DNA of 8,108 nucleotides from Spirochaetaceae bacterium (GCA_031265535.1 JAISCO010000230.1:1-8108); one strand, 5' to 3'. Numbered from the stretch's first letter, positions 1-5,711 are shown. The notes: generated by a model not told the origin, from the sequence alone. Numbers and translations are program-made.

Positions 1-2
1 CC

Positions 3-353
3 GAAGGCGCCGTCCGCGCTCTGGAAATGGCGCTCTCTGAGCTCCCTAAGGGTGTGTTTCCCATTCATCACTCGGATCGCGGCTGCCAGTACTGCTCGCA
101 TCTGTATGTTGAAAAGCTCGCAGCCCGTAAACTTGCGGTAAGCATGACGGAGGAAATGCACTGTTACGAAAACGCCCGCGCCGAAAGGCTTAACGGGATA
201 CTGAAACAGGAATACGGTCTCGGCTGTTCGTTTCGGAACAAGAAGCAGGCGTTGACGGCGATTGATGAGGCGGTGCTTTTGTACAACACAAAACGGCCCC
301 ATCTGTCCCTCAATTATGAGACACCCGAAAAAATGCACCGTAGGGTTGCGTAA
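3..353 (+). CDS. IS3-family transposase (OrfB-type), C-terminal part
   Basis: This is the C-terminal part of a DDE integrase-fold transposase that cuts and joins the ends of its insertion sequence. The frame is open from the left edge, so the start lies outside the window; an internal ATG at 27 is not the true start. The second catalytic Asp is in the HSDRGCQY motif and the catalytic Glu in the AERLNGILKQEY motif. They are separated by 35 residues, the DD(35)E spacing of the IS3 family. The tail YNTKRPHLSLNYETPEKMH is the usual C-terminus of the IS3/IS150 type. No frameshift or stop is seen in the visible part, so the copy may be active, but the N-terminal half (first Asp, OrfA) cannot be judged. 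Confidence 0.93.
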   Translation, partial: EGAVRALEMALSELPKGVFPIHHSDRGCQYCSHLYVEKLAARKLAVSMTEEMHCYENARAERLNGILKQEYGLGCSFRNKKQALTAIDEAVLLYNTKRPHLSLNYETPEKMHRRVA

Positions 354-358
354 AAATC

Positions 359-383
359 TGTCAACCTATTTTAGGACTTGACA
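359..383 (+). repeat. Right terminal inverted repeat of the IS
   Basis: The 25 bp beginning TGTCAA and ending TTGACA form an imperfect nested palindrome; an inner CCTA/TAGG pair flanks a TTT centre. It starts 5 nt after the transposase stop codon, where an IS3-type end is expected, and ends in CA. The matching left repeat lies outside the window. Read on the minus strand, this repeat provides the last codons and the stop of the neighbouring LRR gene. Confidence 0.75.
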
Positions 384-915
384 TCCTGCCGCCATCATCA
401 GACCGGTACGTCCCCGCACGTTTACCTCCCTGCGTGTAAACATTTGCCAAGTTTCCAGGGAATGATAACAATGTCACGTTGACATTGGCGGGAATGGTAA
501 CGCCGGTTAATTGATTGGTCGCAAACGCCTCGTATTCGATAGCGGTAACCGAATTAGAAATTGTAACGCCGGTTAGTTGGTTATAGCTAAACGCTCCGCG
601 TCCGATAGTGATGACCGAATCAGGGATGGTAACGCCGGCTAATTGGTTTTCGCGAAACGCATAAGCTCCGATAGAAGTAACGGAATCGGGAATAGTTATG
701 CCGGTTAATTGTTTGTCATAAAACGCCTGGTTTCCGATAGCGGTAACCGGCAGCTTGTTTATCTGTCCGGGTATCGTTATGTCTTTTGCACTCCCCGTGT
801 AGCCGGTAATAGTAACTTCCCCGTTCTTGACCTCGTACGTGAAATCCGCCGCGTCTTGGGCGGACAGACTGGCCCCGATAAACAGGGCGAAAACGAATAA
901 AACCGATCTTTTCAT
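361..915 (-). CDS. BspA-like leucine-rich repeat protein, 3' end altered by IS insertion
   Basis: This is a short secreted LRR protein of 184 residues. Residues 1-20 are a signal peptide (MKRS, hydrophobic stretch, cleavage likely near LSA-Q). Residues about 47-155 hold treponemal/BspA-type repeats (LTGVTIPDSVTxIGxxAFxxNQ) with a 22-residue period, matched by a 66-bp period in DNA. The segment NVYTQGGKRAGTY near residues 158-170 looks like the usual C-terminal tail of treponemal LRR proteins. The ATG at 915 is preferred over the upstream in-frame ATG at 936 because AAAGGAG lies 6 nt before it and the signal peptide then starts at once. The last seven residues (MSSPKIG) and the stop come from IS sequence at 361-383, so the native end is lost, probably only by a few residues. 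The fold may survive. Known members act in surface binding; the ligand here is unknown. Confidence 0.85.
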   Translation of the reverse strand: MKRSVLFVFALFIGASLSAQDAADFTYEVKNGEVTITGYTGSAKDITIPGQINKLPVTAIGNQAFYDKQLTGITIPDSVTSIGAYAFRENQLAGVTIPDSVITIGRGAFSYNQLTGVTISNSVTAIEYEAFATNQLTGVTIPANVNVTLLSFPGNLANVYTQGGKRAGTYRSDDGGRMSSPKIG

Positions 916-939
916 ACCATGCTCCTTTGCTCTCATTAT

Positions 940-962
940 GGCGCTACGCGCCCGCCAGCGGG
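940..962. repeat. Two overlapping GC-rich inverted repeats in the LRR gene leader
   Basis: GGCGC-TAC-GCGCC (940-952) overlaps CCCGC-CA-GCGGG (951-962). The second 12-mer recurs exactly at 7356-7367, upstream of pta. Both copies lie upstream of minus-strand genes. Here they sit about 25 nt upstream of the LRR start codon, just before its ribosome binding site. They could form a leader RNA hairpin, bind a regulator, or be part of an interspersed repeat. No clear promoter was found beside this copy. Confidence 0.6.
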
Positions 963-1000
963 TTTACATACGCTCCGCGCTAACATACCGAAAGCAGGTT

Positions 1001-1105
1001 CCCTTTTCCTTTTTACCTCTTCCCTTTTCCTTTTTCCCTTTTCCTTGCTCTTCCCTCTTCCCTTTTCCTTGTTAATTGCTCATTGTTAATTGTTAATTGT
1101 TAATT
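1001..1105 (-). repeat. Heptamer (7-bp) tandem array, 15 units
   Basis: The stretch divides into fifteen 7-bp units in one register. On the plus strand the first ten are pyrimidine-rich variants such as CCCTTTT, CCTTTTT and CTTCCCT; CCCTTTTCCTT occurs four times. The last five are GTTAATT (four copies) and GCTCATT. On the minus strand these read as purine-rich units and AATTAAC/AATGAGC. The array reaches into the stop codon of the glycosyltransferase (1104-1106) and fills most of the gap before the LRR gene. A related array is at 7382-7507. It has no protein-coding character and is not a CRISPR. Confidence 0.85.
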
Positions 1106-2321
1106 ACGCGCAGTTTTCAATCTGTGCGCAGGCATTTTCAAGCCCTCTCTCGGCGCGGATTTTTTCGCCTAAACCGGCGGCTTTTTGCGCATATTTTTCG
1201 GCGTTCACCAGATCAAGAACTTTTTTTTCAAGATCAGAGCCGCCGCGTTTCATGTCAACCTTGCCGGGCCCCGCGCCCAGCTTTCTAGTCTGCTCCGCCC
1301 AGTACCACTGATCCAGCAGCAGCGGCTGTATCATCTGGGGTTTGCCGAAACGCGCCGCGTTGTGCGTTGTGCCTACGCCGCCGTGGTGAATTATCGCGGA
1401 ACAGTGGGGAAAAACAAGATTATGCGGGACAACGGAGTCCAGCAAAAACAGGTCGTCGTGGAGCGGAAGTGTGGAGCCAAGCCTGCACCAGCCGGAGCCT
1501 ATTATCAATTTATAGCCGTGCGTCTTGATTATGGCAAACAGTTTTTCGGCAAAACGTTCATGTTCATTATTTTTGCAGCTTCCAAGCGTAAAAAAAACCG
1601 CTTTTTTGCCGTCTTTTTGGATAAACTCAAGAAAATTTTGGTAAATTGACTTGTTGTATGGCATATCGTCGTTAAAAATATAGCCGCCTATCGCCCATTT
1701 GTAGGACCAATTGTGGTCAACCGAGCCTAAAGAGGCGCTGTACATTAAATAATTGAACGCGTTAGCGGGCGCGTGGTCCGCCTGATCAAGGATGGGCGGC
1801 ATATTAAGGGCGGCGCGCCGTTTATTCAGCGTTTTTTTAACCATAAGATTAAGGCCGCCGTTCAGCAATGACCACAAAACCGCCGGTTTAATGACCGGAT
1901 GCGGCACAGGCCACGGAAAAACAGGCGGCGGTATTGTACGGCTTGGCATCAACGGACCGTAAGCGGTACGCAGATACGGTTTTTTTAGATATTCAGCGAT
2001 GCTTGGCGCGGCAAATTCCGTGTTCGAAGCGACAAGTATATCATACTCACTCAGAACAGGCACAAGCTCTTCAAATTGATTATCTATGACACGCCGCGTC
2101 CAGCTTAAAAGGTCTTTGATGTCTAATTCATTTGCCATCATGCCGTTTATGTCATCATTCCCCTGAGTCATGTACGGGATATTTGCGCCCTCTGCCTGCT
2201 CCGCAAATGCTTCCGGAAGATTCAACGCAACGGTATGGCCGCGCGCCATAAGTTCCTTTGCCAGTCTCAGGTAGGGATAAATGTCCCCCTGCGAACCGCG
2301 CGTAACAAGTAGTATTTTCAT
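1104..2321 (-). CDS. GT1-type (MGT/sterol-glucosyltransferase-like) glycosyltransferase
   Basis: This 405-residue GT-B fold enzyme should transfer a sugar from a nucleotide-sugar donor to a small or lipid-like acceptor in the cytosol. The N-terminal domain opens with MKILLVTRGSQGDIYPYLRLA and RGHTV, the acceptor-side Rossmann motif of UGT/GT28-like enzymes. The C-terminal domain has FFTLGS (about 243-248) and the donor signature IHHGGVGTTHNA (about 311-322), followed by a D337-Q338 pair that in this family contacts the sugar. A proline-rich loop (PPPVFPWPVPHP, about 131-142) may line the acceptor site. Length is normal for the family. Its ATG overlaps the radical SAM stop by 4 nt, implying translational coupling and a shared pathway. 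An AAGGA lies about 12 nt upstream. The acceptor and sugar cannot be told from sequence. The stop codon abuts the heptamer array. Confidence 0.9.
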   Translation of the reverse strand: MKILLVTRGSQGDIYPYLRLAKELMARGHTVALNLPEAFAEQAEGANIPYMTQGNDDINGMMANELDIKDLLSWTRRVIDNQFEELVPVLSEYDILVASNTEFAAPSIAEYLKKPYLRTAYGPLMPSRTIPPPVFPWPVPHPVIKPAVLWSLLNGGLNLMVKKTLNKRRAALNMPPILDQADHAPANAFNYLMYSASLGSVDHNWSYKWAIGGYIFNDDMPYNKSIYQNFLEFIQKDGKKAVFFTLGSCKNNEHERFAEKLFAIIKTHGYKLIIGSGWCRLGSTLPLHDDLFLLDSVVPHNLVFPHCSAIIHHGGVGTTHNAARFGKPQMIQPLLLDQWYWAEQTRKLGAGPGKVDMKRGGSDLEKKVLDLVNAEKYAQKAAGLGEKIRAERGLENACAQIENCA

Positions 2322-3526
2322 AAAATGCCGATTTCCTTTAGTTTTTCGCGGTCAACATGATATTTTTCTTCGAGCCCGCTAAGAAAAGCCTCGCCTGCAT
2401 TGATTGGGCGGCGCAGTTTCTTCATTTCCTTGTTGGCGGATATTAATTTTGACAGCATTTTAAGCGGATTGAACACGATTGACGACATTATCCAGCAGCC
2501 GTGGGTACACCAGCAGTTTGCCTTATAACCATGCCCTATCGCGTCAATTTCTTTTTTCATAGCTTCGCTTTGCATGATTTTTTGAATGTCGTAATCGTAG
2601 TCCCTTACGCTGCCTATAGGTTCCCGCAATTCGCAGGCGCGGAAGCGTCCGTCATAGTCCAAAACCAGCGTTGTTTCTCCGGCCGTACAGTCCATGTTCC
2701 AGCAGACCGGCCTGTCGATATTTTGGGCGCGTATATTATACATTGAGCGCATCAGTCCCACATAAAAGAATTCGGTGAGCCCCCGCCCAATCGCGTTCAT
2801 CCCCGCGCCTATGCGCCGCGCGTATAACAGGTAGTAGGGCGCGACAGCGTCTTGAATACCGCGCAGAGACTGTTCCGTAACGGCTTTTACGCCGTCCTCG
2901 CGTGTCGCGCCGCGGGCAGCCTCAATTGTGTGGGTAGAAACATTAAAGCGTCCGTACACCCATGCGGTAAAATCTAGTATTTCATCCACATTATACTTTG
3001 TGATTACCGTCGCGATATTTTTTATCACCTTGCCGTCGTCTTTGAAATTGTCGTCAATTTTTTTAAGCGTTTCGGCGGCCTTATAAAAGCTGGGGATCCC
3101 GCGCTGTTTGTCGTGCGTTTCGCCAAAGCCGTCAAACGATATGCTTATGGAAATGTTACAGGCGGGACAATTCTTGCGTATGCGTTTAAGCCATTCTATC
3201 AGCAGATCGCTTTTGATGCCGTTTGACGGAAAGTTAATGTCCTTTATGCCGTTGTTCCGGTAAAACATCTCTATAATTTCCGGCAAATCTTCACGAAGCG
3301 TAGGCTCGCCGCCCGACAGCCAAAGCCGGTTAAATTGACCGGCGGACTCGGACAGTTTTTTTATCTCGTCAAATGTCATATCTTTGGCTTTTTTTTCCAT
3401 GTCACTGGCATAAAAACACATCGCGCATTTTGCGTTGCATTTTCCGGTAGTAAACAGGAATACCGATTCCAGTTTCCGCTTACCGCGCAGGGAGTTAAAC
3501 GAACTCCCCGATCTTTTCTCCTTCAT
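2318..3526 (-). CDS. Radical SAM protein with SPASM/twitch-like C-terminal region
   Basis: This 402-residue enzyme is expected to cleave S-adenosylmethionine with a [4Fe-4S] cluster to start radical chemistry. The cluster motif CxxxCxxC is C30, C34, C37, and the GGEP motif (residues 72-75) is in place. A second cysteine set, C275, C280, C298, C338, C340 and C344, with the typical C-x-AG...DGRFRAC...IGS layout, suggests one or two auxiliary Fe-S clusters of the SPASM/twitch type, used by many peptide- and small-molecule-modifying enzymes. The start is the ATG at 3526, with GGAG 6 nt upstream; a possible TTG four codons earlier overlaps that GGAG and is less likely. It is first in a two-gene operon with the overlapping glycosyltransferase. 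No precursor peptide gene was found nearby. The substrate is unknown; peptide, lipid or cofactor modification are all possible. Confidence 0.9.
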   Translation of the reverse strand: MKEKRSGSSFNSLRGKRKLESVFLFTTGKCNAKCAMCFYASDMEKKAKDMTFDEIKKLSESAGQFNRLWLSGGEPTLREDLPEIIEMFYRNNGIKDINFPSNGIKSDLLIEWLKRIRKNCPACNISISISFDGFGETHDKQRGIPSFYKAAETLKKIDDNFKDDGKVIKNIATVITKYNVDEILDFTAWVYGRFNVSTHTIEAARGATREDGVKAVTEQSLRGIQDAVAPYYLLYARRIGAGMNAIGRGLTEFFYVGLMRSMYNIRAQNIDRPVCWNMDCTAGETTLVLDYDGRFRACELREPIGSVRDYDYDIQKIMQSEAMKKEIDAIGHGYKANCWCTHGCWIMSSIVFNPLKMLSKLISANKEMKKLRRPINAGEAFLSGLEEKYHVDREKLKEIGIL

Positions 3527-3646
3527 AAAACACTCCAATTACTAAAAATTTACCTTTACGGCAGGCCGCCGCCCAAACATCCAAGAGGCTTTTCTAAATA
3601 TAATAAAGCTGTCTGGAAACATATACCGCCGGATGACAAACGCGGC

Positions 3647-3674
3647 ATTCTACAAGTTCTACAGCCGGTTTCAA
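3647..3674 (-). promoter_or_regulatory. Candidate promoter for the radical SAM/glycosyltransferase operon
   Basis: On the minus strand TTGAAA (3669-3674) and TAGAAT (3647-3652) are 16 bp apart, a reasonable sigma-70 type match. Transcription would start near 3640, giving a leader of roughly 115 nt before the ATG at 3526. An AT-rich TATTATATT nearer the gene (about 3595-3604) is an alternative -10 but has no good -35. Confidence 0.4.
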
Positions 3675-3934
3675 TCTAAGAAAAACAAATGACCTTCATC
3701 GGCATAAACGCATAAAACCAAAAAGAGGGAATTCTCCCACAACAAGTTTAAAAAGGGGGAAGCGCATTTATCCAAAACAGAAACATAATTGATGTTATAA
3801 AAACGCCCCTTGTCTCGGCTCCCCCTGCGCTCCAAAGGTTTTTGCTTCACAAAAACGCTTTTACGCTACCCCCACTCATTTTCTCCAAGACAGCAACATC
3901 TCTTGTTGACAAGGCATTGACGCGATGCGGCAAT

Positions 3935-3948
3935 CCCCCCCCCCCCCC
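3935..3948. repeat. 14-nt homopolymer: poly-C on plus, poly-G on minus strand
   Basis: Fourteen consecutive C bases. Read on the minus strand it is a G14 run, 44 nt after the stop of the secreted-protein gene and about 410 nt before the radical SAM start. Tracts of this length slip during replication. In Treponema pallidum poly-G tracts upstream of tpr genes vary in length and affect expression. Here the tract lies in no supported gene, so an effect would have to be on transcription, RNA or termination. Confidence 0.9.
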
Positions 3949-3963
3949 TGACACGGCGGCGCA

Positions 3964-3981
3964 GGCGCAAAATTTGCGGCG
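3964..3981. repeat. Short palindrome, copy 1 (GGCGCAAAATTTGCGGCG)
   Basis: CGCAAA-A-TTTGCG lies in the 3' flank of the minus-strand secreted-protein gene, 11 nt from its stop. Two similar copies (5754-5769 and 5801-5819) follow the DUF5362-like gene. The recurring position after minus-strand stops suggests a 3' RNA hairpin or a small REP-like element. It lacks a U-tract, so it is not a classic intrinsic terminator. Confidence 0.5.
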
Positions 3982-3991
3982 AGTATGACTG

Positions 3992-4570
3992 TTAAAAATC
4001 ATTAAGAAATTCCTGTCTTTGCAAAATAAAAGAAGATTCCGCAAGACGGGATTCGGAAACTATACCGTCAAAAACATTTTTATCGATATATTTTACTGTC
4101 AATGGACGCTCAATATATACGCGCGTTTCATCATCTTCCCACTCCGATTGTTTTGGGTCCAGCAGCAACGGGCCGCCGTACTTGTTTGAAAATGTTGTAA
4201 ACACCGAATAATGGTCCACCTTTTCCGTATTCATCTCGAAAGTCATCACAAATACGGCGTCATCTTTAATTTGAAAAAATGCCCGTTTTATAAAATCACT
4301 CCCCGCGCTGTCAACAAGATTTTGATTCGAGTTGGGCAGAAACGAAACGTCGCGGTCTCCGCGAAAAACAAACGCGGGATCCGTTTGTAACGCGGTTTTA
4401 AGTTCTTCAAGGCTCATTCCAAGGCTAAGACCGCGAAAACTACGAGGGAGTTGAGCCGGTGTGTCTATCGCGATAGACACTACGCCTTCTTCCTGCGCCG
4501 CGGCTATATGCGCCAAAAACAGAAACGCCGCAATGGTCATGTATATTACAACAGTTTTTTTAAAAACCAT
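3992..4570 (-). CDS. Secreted protein of unknown function (signal peptide)
   Basis: I do not recognise a named family. The 192-residue product starts MVFKKTVVIYMTIAAFLFLAHIAAAQ: two lysines, a hydrophobic stretch and an AAA-Q cleavage site near residue 25, so it is probably periplasmic. There is no lipobox cysteine. The mature part opens with SFRGLSLGMSLEELKTALQTDPAF (about 44-67), an arrangement common in small periplasmic proteins whose N-terminal helix follows an 'RGLxLGMS' turn, then alternating beta-like segments (AFFQIKDDAVFVMTFEM). It has no membrane segment after the signal. The ATG at 4570 has AAGGA only at a long 12-nt spacing; the internal ATG at 4540 has none. It lies 89 nt downstream of the cyclic-nucleotide-binding-domain gene and is probably co-transcribed, with a possible own promoter in the gap. 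The same gene order in other treponemes would support a functional link. Confidence 0.75.
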   Translation of the reverse strand: MVFKKTVVIYMTIAAFLFLAHIAAAQEEGVVSIAIDTPAQLPRSFRGLSLGMSLEELKTALQTDPAFVFRGDRDVSFLPNSNQNLVDSAGSDFIKRAFFQIKDDAVFVMTFEMNTEKVDHYSVFTTFSNKYGGPLLLDPKQSEWEDDETRVYIERPLTVKYIDKNVFDGIVSESRLAESSFILQRQEFLNDF

Positions 4571-4578
4571 TATGAATA

Positions 4579-4607
4579 ATTATCCTTAATTCTTTGTGCG
4601 GTTGCAA
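4579..4607 (-). promoter_or_regulatory. Candidate internal promoter before the secreted-protein gene
   Basis: On the minus strand TTGCAA (4602-4607) and GATAAT (4579-4584) are exactly 17 bp apart. The -10 would lie only 8 nt from the ATG at 4570, giving a nearly leaderless mRNA. The same bases contain AAGGA, the possible distant ribosome binding site, so the element may be one or the other. Confidence 0.35.
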
Positions 4608-4644
4608 TTCTTTGCACGGACACTTTGTGCGTACACTTTGTGCG
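4593..4644. repeat. Four copies of TTTGTGCG in a 52-bp gap
   Basis: TTTGTGCG occurs at 4593-4600, 4624-4631 and 4637-4644, with a variant TTTGCACG at 4611-4618. Start-to-start spacings are 18, 13 and 13 bp. The copies lie between the two minus-strand genes and surround the candidate -35 at 4602-4607. They may be binding sites or a small degenerate tandem repeat. Confidence 0.6.
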
Positions 4645-4659
4645 GACGCTGCTCCACAC

Positions 4660-5583
4660 TTAGGAGATACCATGCCGTTTAGCGCGAACCGCTTCAGTTC
4701 TCCTGTGTATGTCCGCTATACGTTCTGCCAATGTTATAAAAATTCGCGAAAGTATACTGGCGCCGTCTTTCAGAATAGGCAAATAAGCGGTGTGCGCTAT
4801 CGCTATAAGCTCGCAGTCTTCGCAGGCAATCGCCGTAGCGGACCGCGGTTTTATATCGATAAGCCCCATGTGCCCGACAATATCCCCCGCTTTAAGAACA
4901 GCAAGTATTATTTCTTTATCGTCAACTATCTTTGTTATCTTAATTGACCCGCTGCGAATAACATACATTCCGTGACTAGGTTCCAATTCAAAGAATATGA
5001 CGCTGTCAATCGGGTATATACGTGTAATTTCTCTGTCGTGATAATCGAATCTGAGACCGGTTGAATATGATGTTAATTTATCAATGTACACCTGCGCGTT
5101 TTCAGCATTTTCGCCTGTTGGACAGTATTTTAGATATTTGTGAAACGCGCAGTACGCGGTACGAAAAAGATTGTGTTTTAAGTAGAATTTACCAAAATCA
5201 TACAAACGTGATAAATTGTGGCCTCTTTTATGGGCTAAGAATTTTTCGTTAATACGCGCCAGCTGCATGGAAAGGTGTTTTAGTATTTTTGTGCTTACAG
5301 GCAGATTTTCTTTGATGAAGGCCGAAAGCGTTTCTCTGCTGACCGCTATAACGGCAACATCCGTCTCGGCTATCGCGGTTATCCGTTCCGGACCGCATGT
5401 AAGCGCCGATTCAACAGAAAAAAAATCACCGCTGCCCAAACTTGTTTTTTTTTGGCCCAGTCCATAAATCTGCACGATACCGCTCTGAATTACATAAAAC
5501 CGCTTGCTAGGTGAATTATTTGGTTGAGTTATCGTTGAGCCTTTAGGGAAGCTCAAAAGTGGAAAACATGGATACGCCTGCAT
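4660..5583 (-). CDS. Protein with two cyclic-nucleotide-binding-like domains
   Basis: The 307 residues hold two Crp/cNMP-binding beta-roll domains (about 8-115 and 185-295) joined by a helical TPR-like segment (about 122-172: LYDFGKFYLKHNLFRTAYCAFHKYLKYCP). There is no helix-turn-helix after either domain, so it is not a Crp-type DNA-binding regulator, and there is no signal peptide or membrane segment. In the phosphate-binding cassette, domain 1 has SVESALTCGPERITAIA, keeping a Glu (58) and Arg (67); domain 2 has GHMGLIDIKPRSATAIA, with His238 where Glu usually binds the ribose hydroxyl, and Arg247. Binding by domain 2 is therefore doubtful. T. pallidum encodes a cyclic-nucleotide-binding-domain protein of this sort. 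The start follows AGGAGG, with a short 3-nt spacer. It lies 16 nt after a tRNA-Arg with no terminator between. A signal-sensing scaffold role is inference. Confidence 0.88.
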   Translation of the reverse strand: MQAYPCFPLLSFPKGSTITQPNNSPSKRFYVIQSGIVQIYGLGQKKTSLGSGDFFSVESALTCGPERITAIAETDVAVIAVSRETLSAFIKENLPVSTKILKHLSMQLARINEKFLAHKRGHNLSRLYDFGKFYLKHNLFRTAYCAFHKYLKYCPTGENAENAQVYIDKLTSYSTGLRFDYHDREITRIYPIDSVIFFELEPSHGMYVIRSGSIKITKIVDDKEIILAVLKAGDIVGHMGLIDIKPRSATAIACEDCELIAIAHTAYLPILKDGASILSRIFITLAERIADIHRRTEAVRAKRHGIS

Positions 5584-5599
5584 AATCCTCCTGCATATA

Positions 5600-5672
5600 T
5601 GATCCAGGGCCGAATCGAACGGCCGACCTGCCGCTTAGGAGGCGGCCGCTCTATCCCCTGAGCTACTGGACC
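5600..5672 (-). tRNA. tRNA-Arg (anticodon CCU)
   Basis: The minus strand folds as a complete 73-nt cloverleaf. The acceptor stem is GGTCCAG with CTGGATC, including one G-U pair. The D-arm is GCTC/GAGC, and the anticodon arm is GCCGC-CTCCTAA-GCGGC with anticodon CCU, reading AGG. The variable loop is AGGTC and the T-arm is GGCCG-TTCGATT-CGGCC. The discriminator is A and the 3' CCA is not encoded. It has its own near-consensus promoter and sits 16 nt upstream of the cyclic-nucleotide-binding-domain gene. Confidence 0.97.
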
Positions 5673-5682
5673 AACTTTGTTT

Positions 5683-5711
5683 ACTATATGTTTTCCGCCG
5701 GCATTAGTCAA
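5683..5711 (-). promoter_or_regulatory. Promoter of the tRNA-Arg transcription unit
   Basis: On the minus strand TTGACT (5706-5711) and TATAGT (5683-5688) are separated by exactly 17 bp, close to the sigma-70 consensus. The -10 ends 10 nt before the first tRNA base, so transcription starts just upstream of it. A further TATAAT overlaps the -35 (5711-5716) but has no good partner. With no terminator after the tRNA, this promoter can also drive the following protein genes. Confidence 0.75.

Larger units (their letters stand above)
1..383 (+). mobile_element. IS3-family insertion sequence, right end (left part outside window)
   Basis: This is the 3' portion of an insertion sequence. It holds the end of a DDE transposase gene, a 5-nt spacer and a terminal inverted-repeat-like end at 359-383 that finishes in CA, as IS3-family ends usually do. 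The inferred right boundary at 383 is supported because the LRR gene on the minus strand reads normally up to there and then runs into IS sequence. The left end, the first part of the transposase and the target duplication cannot be seen. The boundary could be off by a few bases. Confidence 0.85.
3527..3991. other. 465-bp region without a convincing gene
   Basis: No ORF here has a start with a ribosome binding site or recognisable protein content. It holds a candidate promoter for the radical SAM operon (3647-3674), a 14-bp string AGGGGGAAGCGCAT at 3754-3767 repeated at 7508-7521, a weak inverted repeat around 3782-3797 (AACAT/ATGTT), a 14-nt C run (3935-3948) and a palindrome (3964-3981). 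A 65-codon minus-strand frame crosses the C run but lacks coding signs. The 3750-3950 part may be an interspersed repeat; this is inference from the shared 14-mer and from its look. Confidence 0.6.

Noticed and set aside
1185..1649. 154-codon plus-strand frame inside the glycosyltransferase gene
   Set aside because: Antisense to a clear GT1 gene, with no motifs or ribosome binding site.
3527..3850. Search for a small precursor peptide gene upstream of the radical SAM gene
   Set aside because: Short minus-strand frames (for example 12 and 9 codons) have no ribosome binding site and no leader/core character; nothing supportable.
3906..3934. Plus-strand promoter TTGACA, 17 bp, GGCAAT beside the poly-C run
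   Set aside because: The -35 is perfect but the -10 lacks the key first T and A, and there is no plus-strand gene downstream; kept only as a comment in the poly-G finding.
3847..4044. 65-codon minus-strand frame crossing the poly-G tract
   Set aside because: It starts inside the secreted-protein gene, has no ribosome binding site, and its Gly run is just the homopolymer; no coding evidence, though it would be frame-shifted by tract changes.
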